Source: Flammeovirgaceae bacterium UBA5008 (lineage in GTDB: Bacteria; Bacteroidota; Bacteroidia; Cytophagales; Cyclobacteriaceae). From it: 64,000 nucleotides of DNA. The stretch lies in NCBI GenBank assembly GCA_002398365.1, contig DGYK01000042.1:7426-71425 (forward strand), in the 5' to 3' direction. Under the pieces are notes generated by a model, which saw nothing but the letters and a program-made list of their open reading frames with translations, made no database searches and was not told the origin of the DNA. The position numbers and the translations under genes were made by a program. Positions 16,081 to 25,796 of this stretch are shown here, piece by piece; position 1 is the first letter of the stretch, and every line of letters begins with the position of its first letter.

Positions 16081-17202
16081 TTACTTATCCAACAACAGCA
16101 TCGGATGAATCAACCCGCCTTGGCGGAAATAATTTGCCACGAGTTGGCCAAGTGATGGACCGTGCTTAAATCCGTGCCCTGATCCACCACCTAAAATCCA
16201 GATACGATCATTTTCCGGATGAGCGCCAAGCACAAAATTTCCATCCGGAGAATTTTCATACGGACAAACTCTGCTTTCAGCGAGTGGTGCATTTTTTAAA
16301 CCGGGAAAACGGTGTCCGATAAACTGGCGAGCTTTCGACAAAACTTCCGGATTGTAAATGCGCTCGCCATGAGTCGGATCAAACGGTTCACCACGCTTGT
16401 CCACTCCAATCTTAAACCCGCGGCTGGCATTTCCCGGAATGCCATAATAAAAATCACTGCCATCCAAATCAATCCAAGCCGGCAACTGATCGTAGGCTTT
16501 ACTGTTTTCAGATGGAACACCAAAGTAGTAAGCCTCTTGTTTGCTACACGTAATTTTCTCGCGCAACAAATCTGGAAACAACTGCCCCAACCACGAGCCA
16601 CAAGCAAAAATCTGTAAGTCACTTTGAATCACTTCGCCATTAGAAAGTTTCAATCCCGTAAGGTATTGCTTAGCAGATGTGGCAGGCTCCACAAACGCTT
16701 GTATAAATTGGCCGCCTTCGCGAATGAATGCTTCCAGCACTGCCTGACAACTTTCACGGGCTTTTAAATAACCAGCGAAGGGATCGAGCCACGCATGATG
16801 CAAATCGCTTGTCTCGATGATTGGAAATTTTTTCCGGATTTCTTCCGGTGTCAGGTAGGTGTATTCCATACCATGCTTCTTTGCAAAGGGAATGGAGTCA
16901 TCTACAATCGGGTTATGTTCCTGGTAGCAAAACCAGATCACACCATTATTATAGAATAGTTGCTTGTTCCATCGCTGCTGATTTTCTTTCCAAAGCTCCA
17001 ATGCTTTTACATTCAAGTCAAAGTAAAAAGCATTGCTTCCATAGGTAGATCGGATCACCCGCGTTTCATCGCCTGAGCTACTGCGTGAATTGCCTGCACC
17101 CCACGTGTCAATTAACGTGACCTTATATCCACTGCGAAGCAGATAGAGGGCCGTCCATCCACCAAACGCCCCGGCACCGACTACGGTAATGGTCGAACTC
17201 AT
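16081..17202 (-). CDS. Sarcosine oxidase-like FAD-dependent amine oxidase
   Basis: A 373-residue DAO-family flavoprotein resembling monomeric sarcosine oxidase and N-methyl-tryptophan oxidase. The FAD dinucleotide motif is VGAGAFGGW (8-16), followed by the E/D residue at D32 and RSSSGDETRVIRSTYG, typical of MSOX. C313 in RVCPYENSPDGNF sits where MSOX binds FAD covalently. GSGHGFKHGP near the C-terminus is also characteristic. ATG 17202 is chosen; a GTG at 17275 would add 25 residues of unconserved look. Substrate is probably a secondary amine but cannot be specified. Confidence 0.82.
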   Translation of the reverse strand: MSSTITVVGAGAFGGWTALYLLRSGYKVTLIDTWGAGNSRSSSGDETRVIRSTYGSNAFYFDLNVKALELWKENQQRWNKQLFYNNGVIWFCYQEHNPIVDDSIPFAKKHGMEYTYLTPEEIRKKFPIIETSDLHHAWLDPFAGYLKARESCQAVLEAFIREGGQFIQAFVEPATSAKQYLTGLKLSNGEVIQSDLQIFACGSWLGQLFPDLLREKITCSKQEAYYFGVPSENSKAYDQLPAWIDLDGSDFYYGIPGNASRGFKIGVDKRGEPFDPTHGERIYNPEVLSKARQFIGHRFPGLKNAPLAESRVCPYENSPDGNFVLGAHPENDRIWILGGGSGHGFKHGPSLGQLVANYFRQGGLIHPMLLLDK

Positions 17203-17379
17203 CGGCAAACTTGGAATTGAGGATTGAGGCTTGTTACTTAGAGTATCAGGAGCAAACGTATTGATGTTGGGTTTCACGTTGAGTTTAATTTAACCTCAAC
17301 AAATTTAAAGGGTTCCGCCAATAGTCAATACGCTCGCTGATGAAGTGTCATCCTTTTGTTCATTATAAAGAGAGTAAGA

Positions 17380-17997
17380 ATGAAATTGAAGTATCCGATC
17401 AATCTGCATAAAGGTCTCACATTTTTGGTGGTGATCATTCTCATGAATGTATATCACAATGATTCAATGGCTGCTTATCTCTATCTCGCGCTCCATGGAA
17501 GCTACGGATTGATGTGGTTGTTGAAAGACCAGCTTTATCCGGATAAGCAATGGGAACAATCCGTTTCCATTCCCTACGCAATCTTTGTTTTCGTGGTGTT
17601 GGCACTCTATTGGATTGCGCCTTTTGTTTTGATCAGCCAGCAACTCGAACCCTCAATTGAAATAATGGCGTTGGCAGTAGCGATGAATGGAGTAGGGGTA
17701 ATGCTCCACTTTGCCAGCGATGCCCAAAAGTATTTTACTTTAAAGTACAAACCCGGTCTGATTACCGATGGCTTTTTCGCGCGTAGCCGCAACATCAACT
17801 ATCTGGGTGAAGCCATGATTTATAGCAGCTTCGCTATGCTGTCTGCCAGTTGGCTGGGATGGATTGGTATCGCTGCCTTCTTCTTCGGAGCGTTTGTGCC
17901 TAACATGATCAAAAAGGACAAGTCGCTGGCTCGTTACCCCGAGTTTGAAGCTTACAAGAGTAAGACCTGGCTATTCTTCCCTCGCTTAATTCGATAA
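17380..17997 (+). CDS. ICMT/PEMT-like membrane methyltransferase or DUF1295-type protein
   Basis: A 205-residue membrane protein from ATG 17380, with an AG-rich stretch (agagagtaaga) just upstream. Five or six hydrophobic segments are seen. The C-terminal half has KYKPGLITDGFFARSRN, NYLGEAM and RYPEFEAYKSKTW, a pattern shared by isoprenylcysteine/phospholipid methyltransferases and steroid-reductase-like DUF1295 proteins. The methyl acceptor is unknown. A TTG 24 nt upstream is possible but less likely. The last 12 bp overlap the convergent neighbour. Confidence 0.65.
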   Translation: MKLKYPINLHKGLTFLVVIILMNVYHNDSMAAYLYLALHGSYGLMWLLKDQLYPDKQWEQSVSIPYAIFVFVVLALYWIAPFVLISQQLEPSIEIMALAVAMNGVGVMLHFASDAQKYFTLKYKPGLITDGFFARSRNINYLGEAMIYSSFAMLSASWLGWIGIAAFFFGAFVPNMIKKDKSLARYPEFEAYKSKTWLFFPRLIR

Positions 17998-18570
17998 TGT
18001 CCAGTTATTCCACTCTATTATAATAGTCACCACTAATATGGTGAAGAATGCCAGCGCAATGAATTGATGTACCCATTCGGCTGTAGGCTTTTTTCGAATA
18101 CACATAATTAATAGAAGGGCGGGGAAGAAGAGTTTGAGCCATTGGGTGTCTATCCACATATCTCTCACCAGCAATGCATCGAGGATGGAAAGAAGAGGCA
18201 ATACGCTTCCGAAAAGAAAAATCTTCCGATGGTTTTCGAAATAGAACGTTCGCAAATCCACCGTTCCCTCCTGAAGGCCAAACGGAAACAACAACCGGGC
18301 AAGGATAAACAAAATGATCGGGTAGATCATAACAAATAAAAAGATACCCAAGCTCCAGGATGCCTCACTTCGCAGATCATAGGTTGCCCACCAATCCTGA
18401 ATGTGTAGTATGAGTATGACAATCACCCACAACACGTGCGGCCAATATAGCTTTACCCGATTACTTTGATGAATTAAATCGGCAATGCCGGTGAGCACTT
18501 GGGTAATTCCCAAACCTAAGATGATGGAAATGAGAACAGTTACATATTCGAAGGGACTGATGCTATCCAT
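17986..18570 (-). CDS. Uncharacterised multi-pass membrane protein
   Basis: I do not recognise this 194-residue protein. It has about six hydrophobic segments (near residues 7-28, 42-56, 73-97, 114-126, 144-157 and 165-184) and few charged residues. The GITQVLTGIADL segment after the first helix recurs in small uncharacterised bacterial membrane proteins. It overlaps the 3' end of the convergent methyltransferase-like gene by 12 bp and is divergent from the respiratory operon. Confidence 0.6.
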   Translation of the reverse strand: MDSISPFEYVTVLISIILGLGITQVLTGIADLIHQSNRVKLYWPHVLWVIVILILHIQDWWATYDLRSEASWSLGIFLFVMIYPIILFILARLLFPFGLQEGTVDLRTFYFENHRKIFLFGSVLPLLSILDALLVRDMWIDTQWLKLFFPALLLIMCIRKKPTAEWVHQFIALAFFTILVVTIIIEWNNWTLSN

Positions 18571-18738
18571 AACACCGATTGATCTTTAAAATTGTTCTAA
18601 ATAGATCGAGCTAACCATTTGTTCAAACAATCACAACGCTTTCTTTACAAACTTATCCACAATTACGGACTTCTCACGCTAGCTTCCTTCAATCGTGCAA
18701 TTTGACTTAAATAAATATGGGACGATCTGTAAAATAAA

Positions 18739-18769
18739 TTTGAAATAATGCATTCCGAGTGTAGATTTG
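18739..18769 (+). promoter_or_regulatory. Promoter of the act-cox operon
   Basis: TTTG (18739-18742), exactly 19 nt, then TAGATTTG (18762-18769) fits the Bacteroidota -33/-7 consensus TTTG-N19-TAnnTTTG. Transcription would start near 18776, about 30 nt before the actA ATG. A second TAnnTTTG (TAAATTTG, 18735-18742) overlaps the -33 box and lacks its own upstream partner. Confidence 0.65.
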
Positions 18770-18805
18770 TGCCATTCCGTAAAAAAGCGGATACCTAAAC
18801 GCGTC

Positions 18806-20062
18806 ATGATGAAGGATAGATTATCTGATCTCGTTAAGATTCTCACAATCGTACTGTTCGTTACAACCAGCATTACTTCTTTCTCGCAAGAAATACCGAC
18901 AGACGCTGCCGCAATCAGCGCAGGTGAGGCCTTATTTAATGGCAATTGTAAATCATGCCATCGTGTCAAACAAAAATTGGTAGGTCCGGCATTGGCTGGA
19001 GTAGAGGGTCGTGCACCATCTATCTCTTGGATTCTAGAATGGGTGAAGAACCCGGCCAAGAAAATCGCTTCTGGCGATGAGTATGCCAACAAAATTTATA
19101 ATGAGTATAACAAAAGCCAGATGACGGCTTTTACCAGTTATACAGATGCTCAAATCCTGAGTATACTAGCTTATGTAAAGTCAGAGGCTGCTAAGCCAGA
19201 TGCACCGCCTCCAGGTAAAGATCCTCAGGTTACCGGGGAAACTGGATCTGGTGTTCCCTCTTCTTATATGAATACCATCCTTGGCGGGATGATTCTGATT
19301 TTGGTATTAATGCTGGTCATCTTAGGATTGATCGTAAATGCACTAAAGAGATTCTTGAATCAAAAAGAACTGACTGCAGAAGATGCAGAGGTTGTTAATT
19401 CACCATATACTTTCTCCAGCGTTACTCGCAGCACAGGCTTTATCTTCTTAGTCACCTTCTTAGTAGCTTCCATCGGATTCAAAACCGTAATCGATGGTCT
19501 CTATTCTATTGGTGTTCAGCAAGATTATCAACCCAAGCAACCTATTGCCTTCTCGCACAAGTTGCATGCAGGTTCTTACGAAATCAACTGTAAGTATTGC
19601 CACACCGGAGTAATGAAAGGCAAGCAAGCCAACATTCCTTCACCGAATATTTGTATGAACTGCCACACGCAGATCAAACAAGAATCTCCGGAGATTCAAA
19701 AGATCTATGCTGCAATCGGTTATGATCCAAAGACCGCCTCTTACACGGGCAAACAAAAGCCAATCGAGTGGGTTCGTATCCACAACTTGCCTGACTTAGC
19801 GTATTTCAACCACGCGCAGCACGTCAATGTGGGTGGCATTGAGTGCCAAACTTGCCACGGCCCTATTCAAGAGATGGAGGTAGTGAAACAATACTCTTTG
19901 TTAACCATGGGCTGGTGTATTGATTGTCACCGCAAGACAGAGGTGAACACAAAGGATAACGCCTACTACGACAAATTGAATGAACTCCACTTGTCAGCTA
20001 AGAAGTCGAAGATGAAGGTGGAAGACATCGGAGGTTTGGAATGCGCAAAATGCCACTATTAA
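18806..20062 (+). CDS. actA: Alternative complex III multiheme cytochrome subunit ActA
   Basis: ActA passes electrons within alternative complex III (menaquinol:cytochrome c/oxidase oxidoreductase) on the periplasmic side. From ATG 18806 the protein has 419 residues; the second ATG (18809) is also possible. A signal peptide ends near FSQE. Six CxxCH heme motifs are present: CKSCH near residue 48, then CKYCH, CMNCH, CQTCH, CIDCH and CAKCH. The N-terminal mono-heme cytochrome domain is followed by two hydrophobic segments and a pentaheme domain, so this is the fused form of ActA. It is the first gene of the operon. Confidence 0.93.
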   Translation: MMKDRLSDLVKILTIVLFVTTSITSFSQEIPTDAAAISAGEALFNGNCKSCHRVKQKLVGPALAGVEGRAPSISWILEWVKNPAKKIASGDEYANKIYNEYNKSQMTAFTSYTDAQILSILAYVKSEAAKPDAPPPGKDPQVTGETGSGVPSSYMNTILGGMILILVLMLVILGLIVNALKRFLNQKELTAEDAEVVNSPYTFSSVTRSTGFIFLVTFLVASIGFKTVIDGLYSIGVQQDYQPKQPIAFSHKLHAGSYEINCKYCHTGVMKGKQANIPSPNICMNCHTQIKQESPEIQKIYAAIGYDPKTASYTGKQKPIEWVRIHNLPDLAYFNHAQHVNVGGIECQTCHGPIQEMEVVKQYSLLTMGWCIDCHRKTEVNTKDNAYYDKLNELHLSAKKSKMKVEDIGGLECAKCHY

Positions 20063-20098
20063 TATTGTAGAAAGTTTTTCGGTTACGATACAGATTCT

Positions 20099-23000
20099 AT
20101 GAGCACTACTACTAAAAAGACATACTGGAAAGGATTACCCCAACTGACGAACGATCCGGCTTACGTAAGGGATGCCGACAAGGAGTTTGTTGACAAGGGC
20201 GTGCAAGATGATCCGGGTCACTCCAGAAGAGATTTCTTGAAAATGATGGGCTTTAGCGTAGCCGCTGCTTCGTTAGCAGCCTGCGAAGCACCTATCAGAA
20301 AGGCAATCCCTTATGTGGTGAAACCAATGGATGCCGATGCAGGTATTCCTAACTATTACGCATCATCTTATGTAAATGGAGGCGACTATTGTTCAGTAGT
20401 AGTAAAAGTACGCGATGGTCGTCCGATCAAGATTGACGGTAACACGATATCGAGCGTAACAAAGGGCGGAACCAGCGCACAAGTAGAAGCTTCTGTTCTT
20501 TCATTGTATGATAATTTCCGCTTACGCGGACCGAAAGCCAATGGTAAAGACACCGATTGGCAAACCATCGATAAAGAAGTGACTGCTAAATTGGGAGACA
20601 TCGCTGCAAAGGGCGGTCAGATCCGAATTGTTAGCAACACCATTTTGAGCCCTACTACCAAGGCGATCATTGAGAAATTCAAGGCAAAATATCCAACCAC
20701 CACACACGTTCAATACGATCCTGTTTCTTATTACGGAATCTTAAAAGCGAATGAAGAATCATTTGGTGTTGCTCAAATCCCTTCATACGATTTCAGCAAA
20801 GCGAAATTGATTGTCAGCGTGGGAGCTGATTTCTTAGGCACTTGGTTGTCGCCTATCGAATTCTCGAAAGGTTATGCCACCACACGCGAAGTCAGCGAGG
20901 ACAAGAGAGAAATGTCACGTCACTATCAGTTCGAAAGCAATCTTTCACTGACTGGTGCTAACGCGGACTACCGTGGTATGATGAAGCCATCACAAGAGGC
21001 TGCTGTACTTACTCAGATTTATAATATTGTAGCTGGTAAATCGGCTGCTGATTCAGGCGTTCAGTACGTAGAAAAGGCAGCCAAAGAATTGCTCGAAAAT
21101 AAAGGGGCTTCAATCGTAGTTTCTGGCTCGAATGACAAAGAAGTTCAAGTTCTTGTCAATGAAATAAACAACTTATTAGGTAACTACGGTTCAACCATCC
21201 TTACTTCTCTACCGGTGAATTTCCGCCAAGGAAATGACGAGTCAATGGCTGCATTTGTAGCAGAGGTGAAAGAAGGAAAAGTGGACGGAGTTATTTTCTA
21301 CAACTGTAATCCGGTTTATGATCATCCGGCTGGCGCTGATCTGGCATCTGCGCTTAAGAAAGTGACATTGAGTGTTTCTACTTCTTATACACCTGATGAA
21401 ACGGCATCTGCGGTGGCCTACATGGCTCCGGATCACCACTACTTAGAATCTTGGAACGACTTCGAGCCAAAGCCTAACCGCTTTAGCTTATCACAACCTG
21501 CTATCACTCCGATTTTCAAATCACGTCAGGCACAGGAGAGTTTCCTAACATGGACAGGAGAGACCAATGTAGAATACTACTCTATCCTCAATGAGAATTG
21601 GAAGAACTGGTTCTTTGCGAAGCAAACTTCTGTTTTGGATTTCCAAAGTTTCTGGGATAAATGCTTGTATGAAGGTGTTTATGAAGTAGCTGCTGAATTA
21701 AAAGAATTGACTTTCACCTCACATGCCGATGATGCTTTAGCTAACGTAGCTAAGAGCGCTAAAGCAGGTGATTTCGAATTGGTGATTTACGAAAGCTACG
21801 GAATTGGAAATGGTAGTCAGGCAAACAATCCTTTGTTGCAGGAATTACCAGATCCTATTACCAAAGCAACTTGGGATCACTACGTAACGATTTCTCAAGC
21901 AGATGCTAAGAAATTAGGATTGGAAAATGATGCTGAAGGAAATACAAAATTGTTAAGTATTTCGGCAAACGGTAAAACGATAACACTACCTGCTCTTATT
22001 CAACCAGGTCAGGCACTCGGCACCATTGGAATTGCATTAGGTTACGGCCGTACGAATGTGGGCGAGGTTGCTAAGAATTTAGGCCTAAACTTATATCCGT
22101 TCGTATCAACAGCGAATGGTTCTTTGAATTACACCGTTTCAGGTGTTAAAGTAGCTCCTACTTCAACAGACTTCCAGTTAGCACAGACACAGATTCATCA
22201 AACCTACATGGGTCGTGCAAGTGTTATTCAGGAGTCAGTGCTTTCAGAGTTTAAGAAAAACCCTGCAGCCGGACGTGAGTATCCAAAGATTTCGAATTGG
22301 GATGAAAAAGTAGATCCTTCTACACTCACTCTGTGGAAAGGTCATGAATACAAAAATCACTATTGGGGTATGGCGATCGACCTCAATACTTGTACCGGCT
22401 GCGCAGCTTGCGTAGTAGCTTGTAATGTGGAAAACAACGTAGCATTAGTTGGAAAACAAGAAGTAATCAATCGCAGAGAAATGCATTGGTTGCGTATCGA
22501 CCGCTACTATAGCAGCGATGCAAATCCGGAAAACTACGATGAAGCAGAAATTGCATCCGCTAACCCTGAGGTAGTATTCCAGCCAATGATGTGTCAGCAT
22601 TGTAATAACGCACCTTGCGAAACAGTGTGTCCGGTGGCTGCCACAACGCACAGCACAGAAGGTTTGAATCAAATGACGTATAACCGTTGCATTGGTACAC
22701 GCTATTGTGCTAACAACTGTCCTTATAAAGTAAGACGCTTCAACTGGTTCAAATACCACGATAACCAACAGTTCTATCAATCTAACCCAGCCATGAACAC
22801 GGATTTGGGAAGAATGGTATTGAATCCGGATGTTACCGTTCGCTCACGCGGTGTAATGGAAAAATGTTCTTTCTGTGTACAACGCATTCAAACCGGAAAA
22901 CTCACTGCCAAGAAGGAGAGAAGACCGATGAAAGACGGAGAGGTTGTTACCGCATGTCAGGCAGCTTGTACCACAGGCGCTATCGTGTTTGGTGACATGA

Positions 23001-23185
23001 ACAATCCGGAAAGCAATATCAGCAAGTTGCTGAAGATTGAAAGCGATCCGAAACGTCCTTACGGAATTGATAAGAAAATTGGAAACCCTCGCGCTTACCG
23101 CGTGCTGGAAGAAATTGGTGTGAAACCAAATATTTTCTATCTGACCAAAATCAGAAACAAAGACGAGAAAAAAGAACACGCATAA
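20099..23185 (+). CDS. actB: Alternative complex III iron-sulfur subunit ActB (molybdopterin-family fold)
   Basis: A 1028-residue fusion of a molybdopterin-oxidoreductase-like domain and a ferredoxin domain, exported through Tat (SRRDFLK, residues 42-48). A lipobox-like LAAC at residues 59-62 follows. The C-terminal ferredoxin part has cysteine groups at C765/C768/C771/C775, C832/C835/C840/C844 and C864/C870/C874, then CSFC and a final CQAAC, for three 4Fe-4S and one 3Fe-4S cluster as in known ActB. The molybdenum domain is thought to carry no cofactor in this complex. Electrons from quinol run through these clusters to ActA hemes. Confidence 0.94.
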   Translation: MSTTTKKTYWKGLPQLTNDPAYVRDADKEFVDKGVQDDPGHSRRDFLKMMGFSVAAASLAACEAPIRKAIPYVVKPMDADAGIPNYYASSYVNGGDYCSVVVKVRDGRPIKIDGNTISSVTKGGTSAQVEASVLSLYDNFRLRGPKANGKDTDWQTIDKEVTAKLGDIAAKGGQIRIVSNTILSPTTKAIIEKFKAKYPTTTHVQYDPVSYYGILKANEESFGVAQIPSYDFSKAKLIVSVGADFLGTWLSPIEFSKGYATTREVSEDKREMSRHYQFESNLSLTGANADYRGMMKPSQEAAVLTQIYNIVAGKSAADSGVQYVEKAAKELLENKGASIVVSGSNDKEVQVLVNEINNLLGNYGSTILTSLPVNFRQGNDESMAAFVAEVKEGKVDGVIFYNCNPVYDHPAGADLASALKKVTLSVSTSYTPDETASAVAYMAPDHHYLESWNDFEPKPNRFSLSQPAITPIFKSRQAQESFLTWTGETNVEYYSILNENWKNWFFAKQTSVLDFQSFWDKCLYEGVYEVAAELKELTFTSHADDALANVAKSAKAGDFELVIYESYGIGNGSQANNPLLQELPDPITKATWDHYVTISQADAKKLGLENDAEGNTKLLSISANGKTITLPALIQPGQALGTIGIALGYGRTNVGEVAKNLGLNLYPFVSTANGSLNYTVSGVKVAPTSTDFQLAQTQIHQTYMGRASVIQESVLSEFKKNPAAGREYPKISNWDEKVDPSTLTLWKGHEYKNHYWGMAIDLNTCTGCAACVVACNVENNVALVGKQEVINRREMHWLRIDRYYSSDANPENYDEAEIASANPEVVFQPMMCQHCNNAPCETVCPVAATTHSTEGLNQMTYNRCIGTRYCANNCPYKVRRFNWFKYHDNQQFYQSNPAMNTDLGRMVLNPDVTVRSRGVMEKCSFCVQRIQTGKLTAKKERRPMKDGEVVTACQAACTTGAIVFGDMNNPESNISKLLKIESDPKRPYGIDKKIGNPRAYRVLEEIGVKPNIFYLTKIRNKDEKKEHA

Positions 23186-23216
23186 AACCAGTTTTGATCT
23201 TTATTGAATTTAAGAT

Positions 23217-24590
23217 ATGCAAGTAACTTCTTCGATACGCGAACCACTAATCACCGGAGGTAAAACCGTCCATGATGTTTCAGAAGACATCAGCCGTCAG
23301 GTAGAAGGTAAACCCACTCAATTGTGGTGGATTGCCATGGGTGTTTCCCTGACGCTTTTTGCGTTTGGCTTCTACTGCCTTTGCACACTTCTTTGGGAAG
23401 GAGTAGGGGTTTGGGGGTTAAATAAAACAGTAGGATGGGCGTGGGATATCACCAACTTCGTTTGGTGGGTTGGTATCGGTCACGCAGGTACACTGATCTC
23501 TGCGATCCTTTTGTTGTTCCGCCAGAAGTGGAGAATGTCGATCAACCGTGCGGCTGAAGCGATGACCATCTTTGCCGTTATTTGTGCGGCCACTTTCCCT
23601 TTTGCCCATATGGGTCGTTTGTGGTTAGGATTTTACTGGGTGTTTCCTTTGCCAAATACATGGGGTTCACTTTGGGCGAACTTTAACTCACCTTTGTTGT
23701 GGGACGTATTTGCGATCTCAACATACTTTTCAGTTTCGCTGGTGTTCTGGTACATGGGACTTATCCCTGACTTCGCAGTAATCCGCGACAGAGCGGTTCG
23801 TCAAGGACATCAGCTTCGAGCTAATATATATAACTTCTTAAGCTTTGGATGGGATGGAGCTGCAAAAACATGGAGCCGCTATGAGTCAGTTGCTTTGATT
23901 CTGGCAGGTCTTTCGACACCTCTTGTATTGTCGGTTCACACAATCGTATCGATGGACTTCGCGACTTCGGTAGTTCCCGGATGGCATGCAACCATTTTCC
24001 CTCCTTATTTCGTGGCAGGTGCGATCTTCTCAGGCTTCGCGATGGTGTTAACGCTTCTGTTAATCACACGTAAAGTCTTCAAGTTGGAAGATTACATCAC
24101 CATCTATCACGTTGAGTTAATGAACATCATCATTATCGTTACCGGATCGATTGTGGGTATTGCGTATATCACCGAGTTCTTCATAGCATGGTATGGTCAA
24201 GTGCCTGCTGAGCAATATGCCTTCTATAACCGTATGCAAGGTCCATACTGGTGGGCATACTGGTCCATGATGACATGTAACGTAATTTCTCCTCAGCTTT
24301 TCTGGTTTAAGAAAATCAGAACCAACCTGGTGGCTACGTTTGTGTTGTCCATCATCGTGAACATTGGTATGTGGTTTGAGCGTTTCGTAATCATCGTTAC
24401 CTCTATTCACCGCGACTATGTTCCTTCAAGCTGGTCGATGTTCCACCCAACATTGTATGATGCGGGGGAGTACATTTTCACATTTGGTTTATTCTTTACC
24501 GCCTTCCTATTATTCGCGAAGTTCTTCCCGGTAATCAACATGGCGGAGGTAAAGAGTATTATTAAGTCATCATCAGAACAGAAGCATTAA
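23217..24590 (+). CDS. actC: Alternative complex III membrane subunit ActC (NrfD-like)
   Basis: A 457-residue NrfD/PsrC-family protein with about ten transmembrane segments; it holds a menaquinol site facing the periplasm next to ActB. Family hallmarks include FVWWVGIGHAGTLISAIL (about residues 80-97), the FPFAHMGR stretch and SFGWDGAAKTWSRYE. The His and Asp residues in these segments line the quinol site in solved homologues. The gene lies 31 nt after actB and 3 nt before actD. Confidence 0.93.
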   Translation: MQVTSSIREPLITGGKTVHDVSEDISRQVEGKPTQLWWIAMGVSLTLFAFGFYCLCTLLWEGVGVWGLNKTVGWAWDITNFVWWVGIGHAGTLISAILLLFRQKWRMSINRAAEAMTIFAVICAATFPFAHMGRLWLGFYWVFPLPNTWGSLWANFNSPLLWDVFAISTYFSVSLVFWYMGLIPDFAVIRDRAVRQGHQLRANIYNFLSFGWDGAAKTWSRYESVALILAGLSTPLVLSVHTIVSMDFATSVVPGWHATIFPPYFVAGAIFSGFAMVLTLLLITRKVFKLEDYITIYHVELMNIIIIVTGSIVGIAYITEFFIAWYGQVPAEQYAFYNRMQGPYWWAYWSMMTCNVISPQLFWFKKIRTNLVATFVLSIIVNIGMWFERFVIIVTSIHRDYVPSSWSMFHPTLYDAGEYIFTFGLFFTAFLLFAKFFPVINMAEVKSIIKSSSEQKH

Positions 24591-24593
24591 TAT

Positions 24594-25118
24594 ATGGAGA
24601 GCAATAAGAATTTTGTTGTCGGAATATTTGAGGATGAGGACGTGCTATTGCACGCAGTGGAGCACACACGTGAAAAGGGCTTGAAAATCCATGAAGTGTA
24701 CTCTCCATTCCCGGTTCACGGCTTAGATGAAGCATTAGGTTATAAGCGTTCTCGCTTGCCGATCGCTGCATTCTTATTCGGCATGACAGGTACCTCTTTG
24801 GCCTTGTTAATGCAATTCTGGATGTTAGGCTACGATTGGCCAATGATCATAGGTGGTAAAAACCACGCTTCGTTGCCTCCATTTATCCCGGTAACTTTTG
24901 AAATGACTGTGTTGTTGGCAGCATTCGGTATGGTAGGAACCTTCTTCATCGCCAGTGATATGAAGCCTTACAAATGGCCACGTCAGTTTGATCTTCGTAG
25001 CACTGACGACAAGCACGTGGTAGCGGTTGATTTAGCTGCTAACAAAATGAGTAAAGAGGAAATCAGCGCTTTGTTAAAATCACAAGGAGCGTCCGAAGTA
25101 AACGAAAAGAATTTTTAA
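24594..25118 (+). CDS. actD: Alternative complex III subunit ActD (DUF3341)
   Basis: A 174-residue protein with an N-terminal soluble ferredoxin-like part (FVVGIFEDEDVLLHAVEH), the SPFPVHGLDEA motif typical of DUF3341, and two transmembrane helices (about residues 60-80 and 98-120). ActD is a structural subunit on the cytoplasmic face of alternative complex III without redox centres. The gene is 3 nt after actC; the next ATG is 12 nt downstream. Confidence 0.92.
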   Translation: MESNKNFVVGIFEDEDVLLHAVEHTREKGLKIHEVYSPFPVHGLDEALGYKRSRLPIAAFLFGMTGTSLALLMQFWMLGYDWPMIIGGKNHASLPPFIPVTFEMTVLLAAFGMVGTFFIASDMKPYKWPRQFDLRSTDDKHVVAVDLAANKMSKEEISALLKSQGASEVNEKNF

Positions 25119-25130
25119 TTGAACGTTACT

Positions 25131-25784
25131 ATGCGAATAGGATTAAAATTAACAATGGGTCTTCTGGTGGTTGTTTTCATGGCCGCGTGTAAGGCGAGTG
25201 GAGATTACCAAGGTTTGGAGTATGCTCCCAACATGTACCACTCAGTAGCTTATGAACCTCTTTCTCAGATCACAGATCCTAACCAAGGAAAGTTTACCAA
25301 CGCATTGAATAATGGAAGAGGCGAGTTTTACAACTCGAACCAATACAACCCTTATAAAATGAACTTGCGTCTGCCTCCAGCGCACACCGTAAGAAGAACA
25401 GCTTCTGGTTGGTTGCCTTACCGCGGTGCGAATGACAGTACCGGTTTACGCTTAGCGAATAAGTTGGTAAATCCGTATGATTCATCAGCTGCCATCTTAT
25501 CGCAAGGAAAGGCATTGTACGAAATGTACTGCCAGCATTGCCACGGTGCGAAGGCGGGTGGTGATGGAAAGGTAGCAACTGGAGTAAAGATTGATGGCGT
25601 AGAGCACAGTGTTTATCCGGGTGTTGCTAACTTAAAAGGAGACGCTTACAAAAACATCACAGAAGGTCACATCTTCCATGTGATCACGTATGGTAAAGGC
25701 TTGATGGGATCTCATGGATCTCAAGTAAGCGAAGAAGATCGCTGGAAGATTGCCAAGTATGTAAAACAACTTCAAAAGAATTAA
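25131..25784 (+). CDS. actE: Alternative complex III monoheme cytochrome ActE (lipoprotein)
   Basis: ATG 25131 gives a 217-residue lipoprotein: the signal LLVVVFMAAC ends in a lipobox cysteine. One heme motif, CQHCH, lies in the class-I cytochrome c domain, with a later methionine (GLMGSHG) as the probable sixth ligand. ActE is the periplasmic monoheme subunit that can hand electrons on to the oxidase. A TTG start 12 nt upstream is possible but would spoil the compact signal peptide. Confidence 0.92.
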   Translation: MRIGLKLTMGLLVVVFMAACKASGDYQGLEYAPNMYHSVAYEPLSQITDPNQGKFTNALNNGRGEFYNSNQYNPYKMNLRLPPAHTVRRTASGWLPYRGANDSTGLRLANKLVNPYDSSAAILSQGKALYEMYCQHCHGAKAGGDGKVATGVKIDGVEHSVYPGVANLKGDAYKNITEGHIFHVITYGKGLMGSHGSQVSEEDRWKIAKYVKQLQKN

Positions 25785-25796
25785 TTTCTATTCTCA

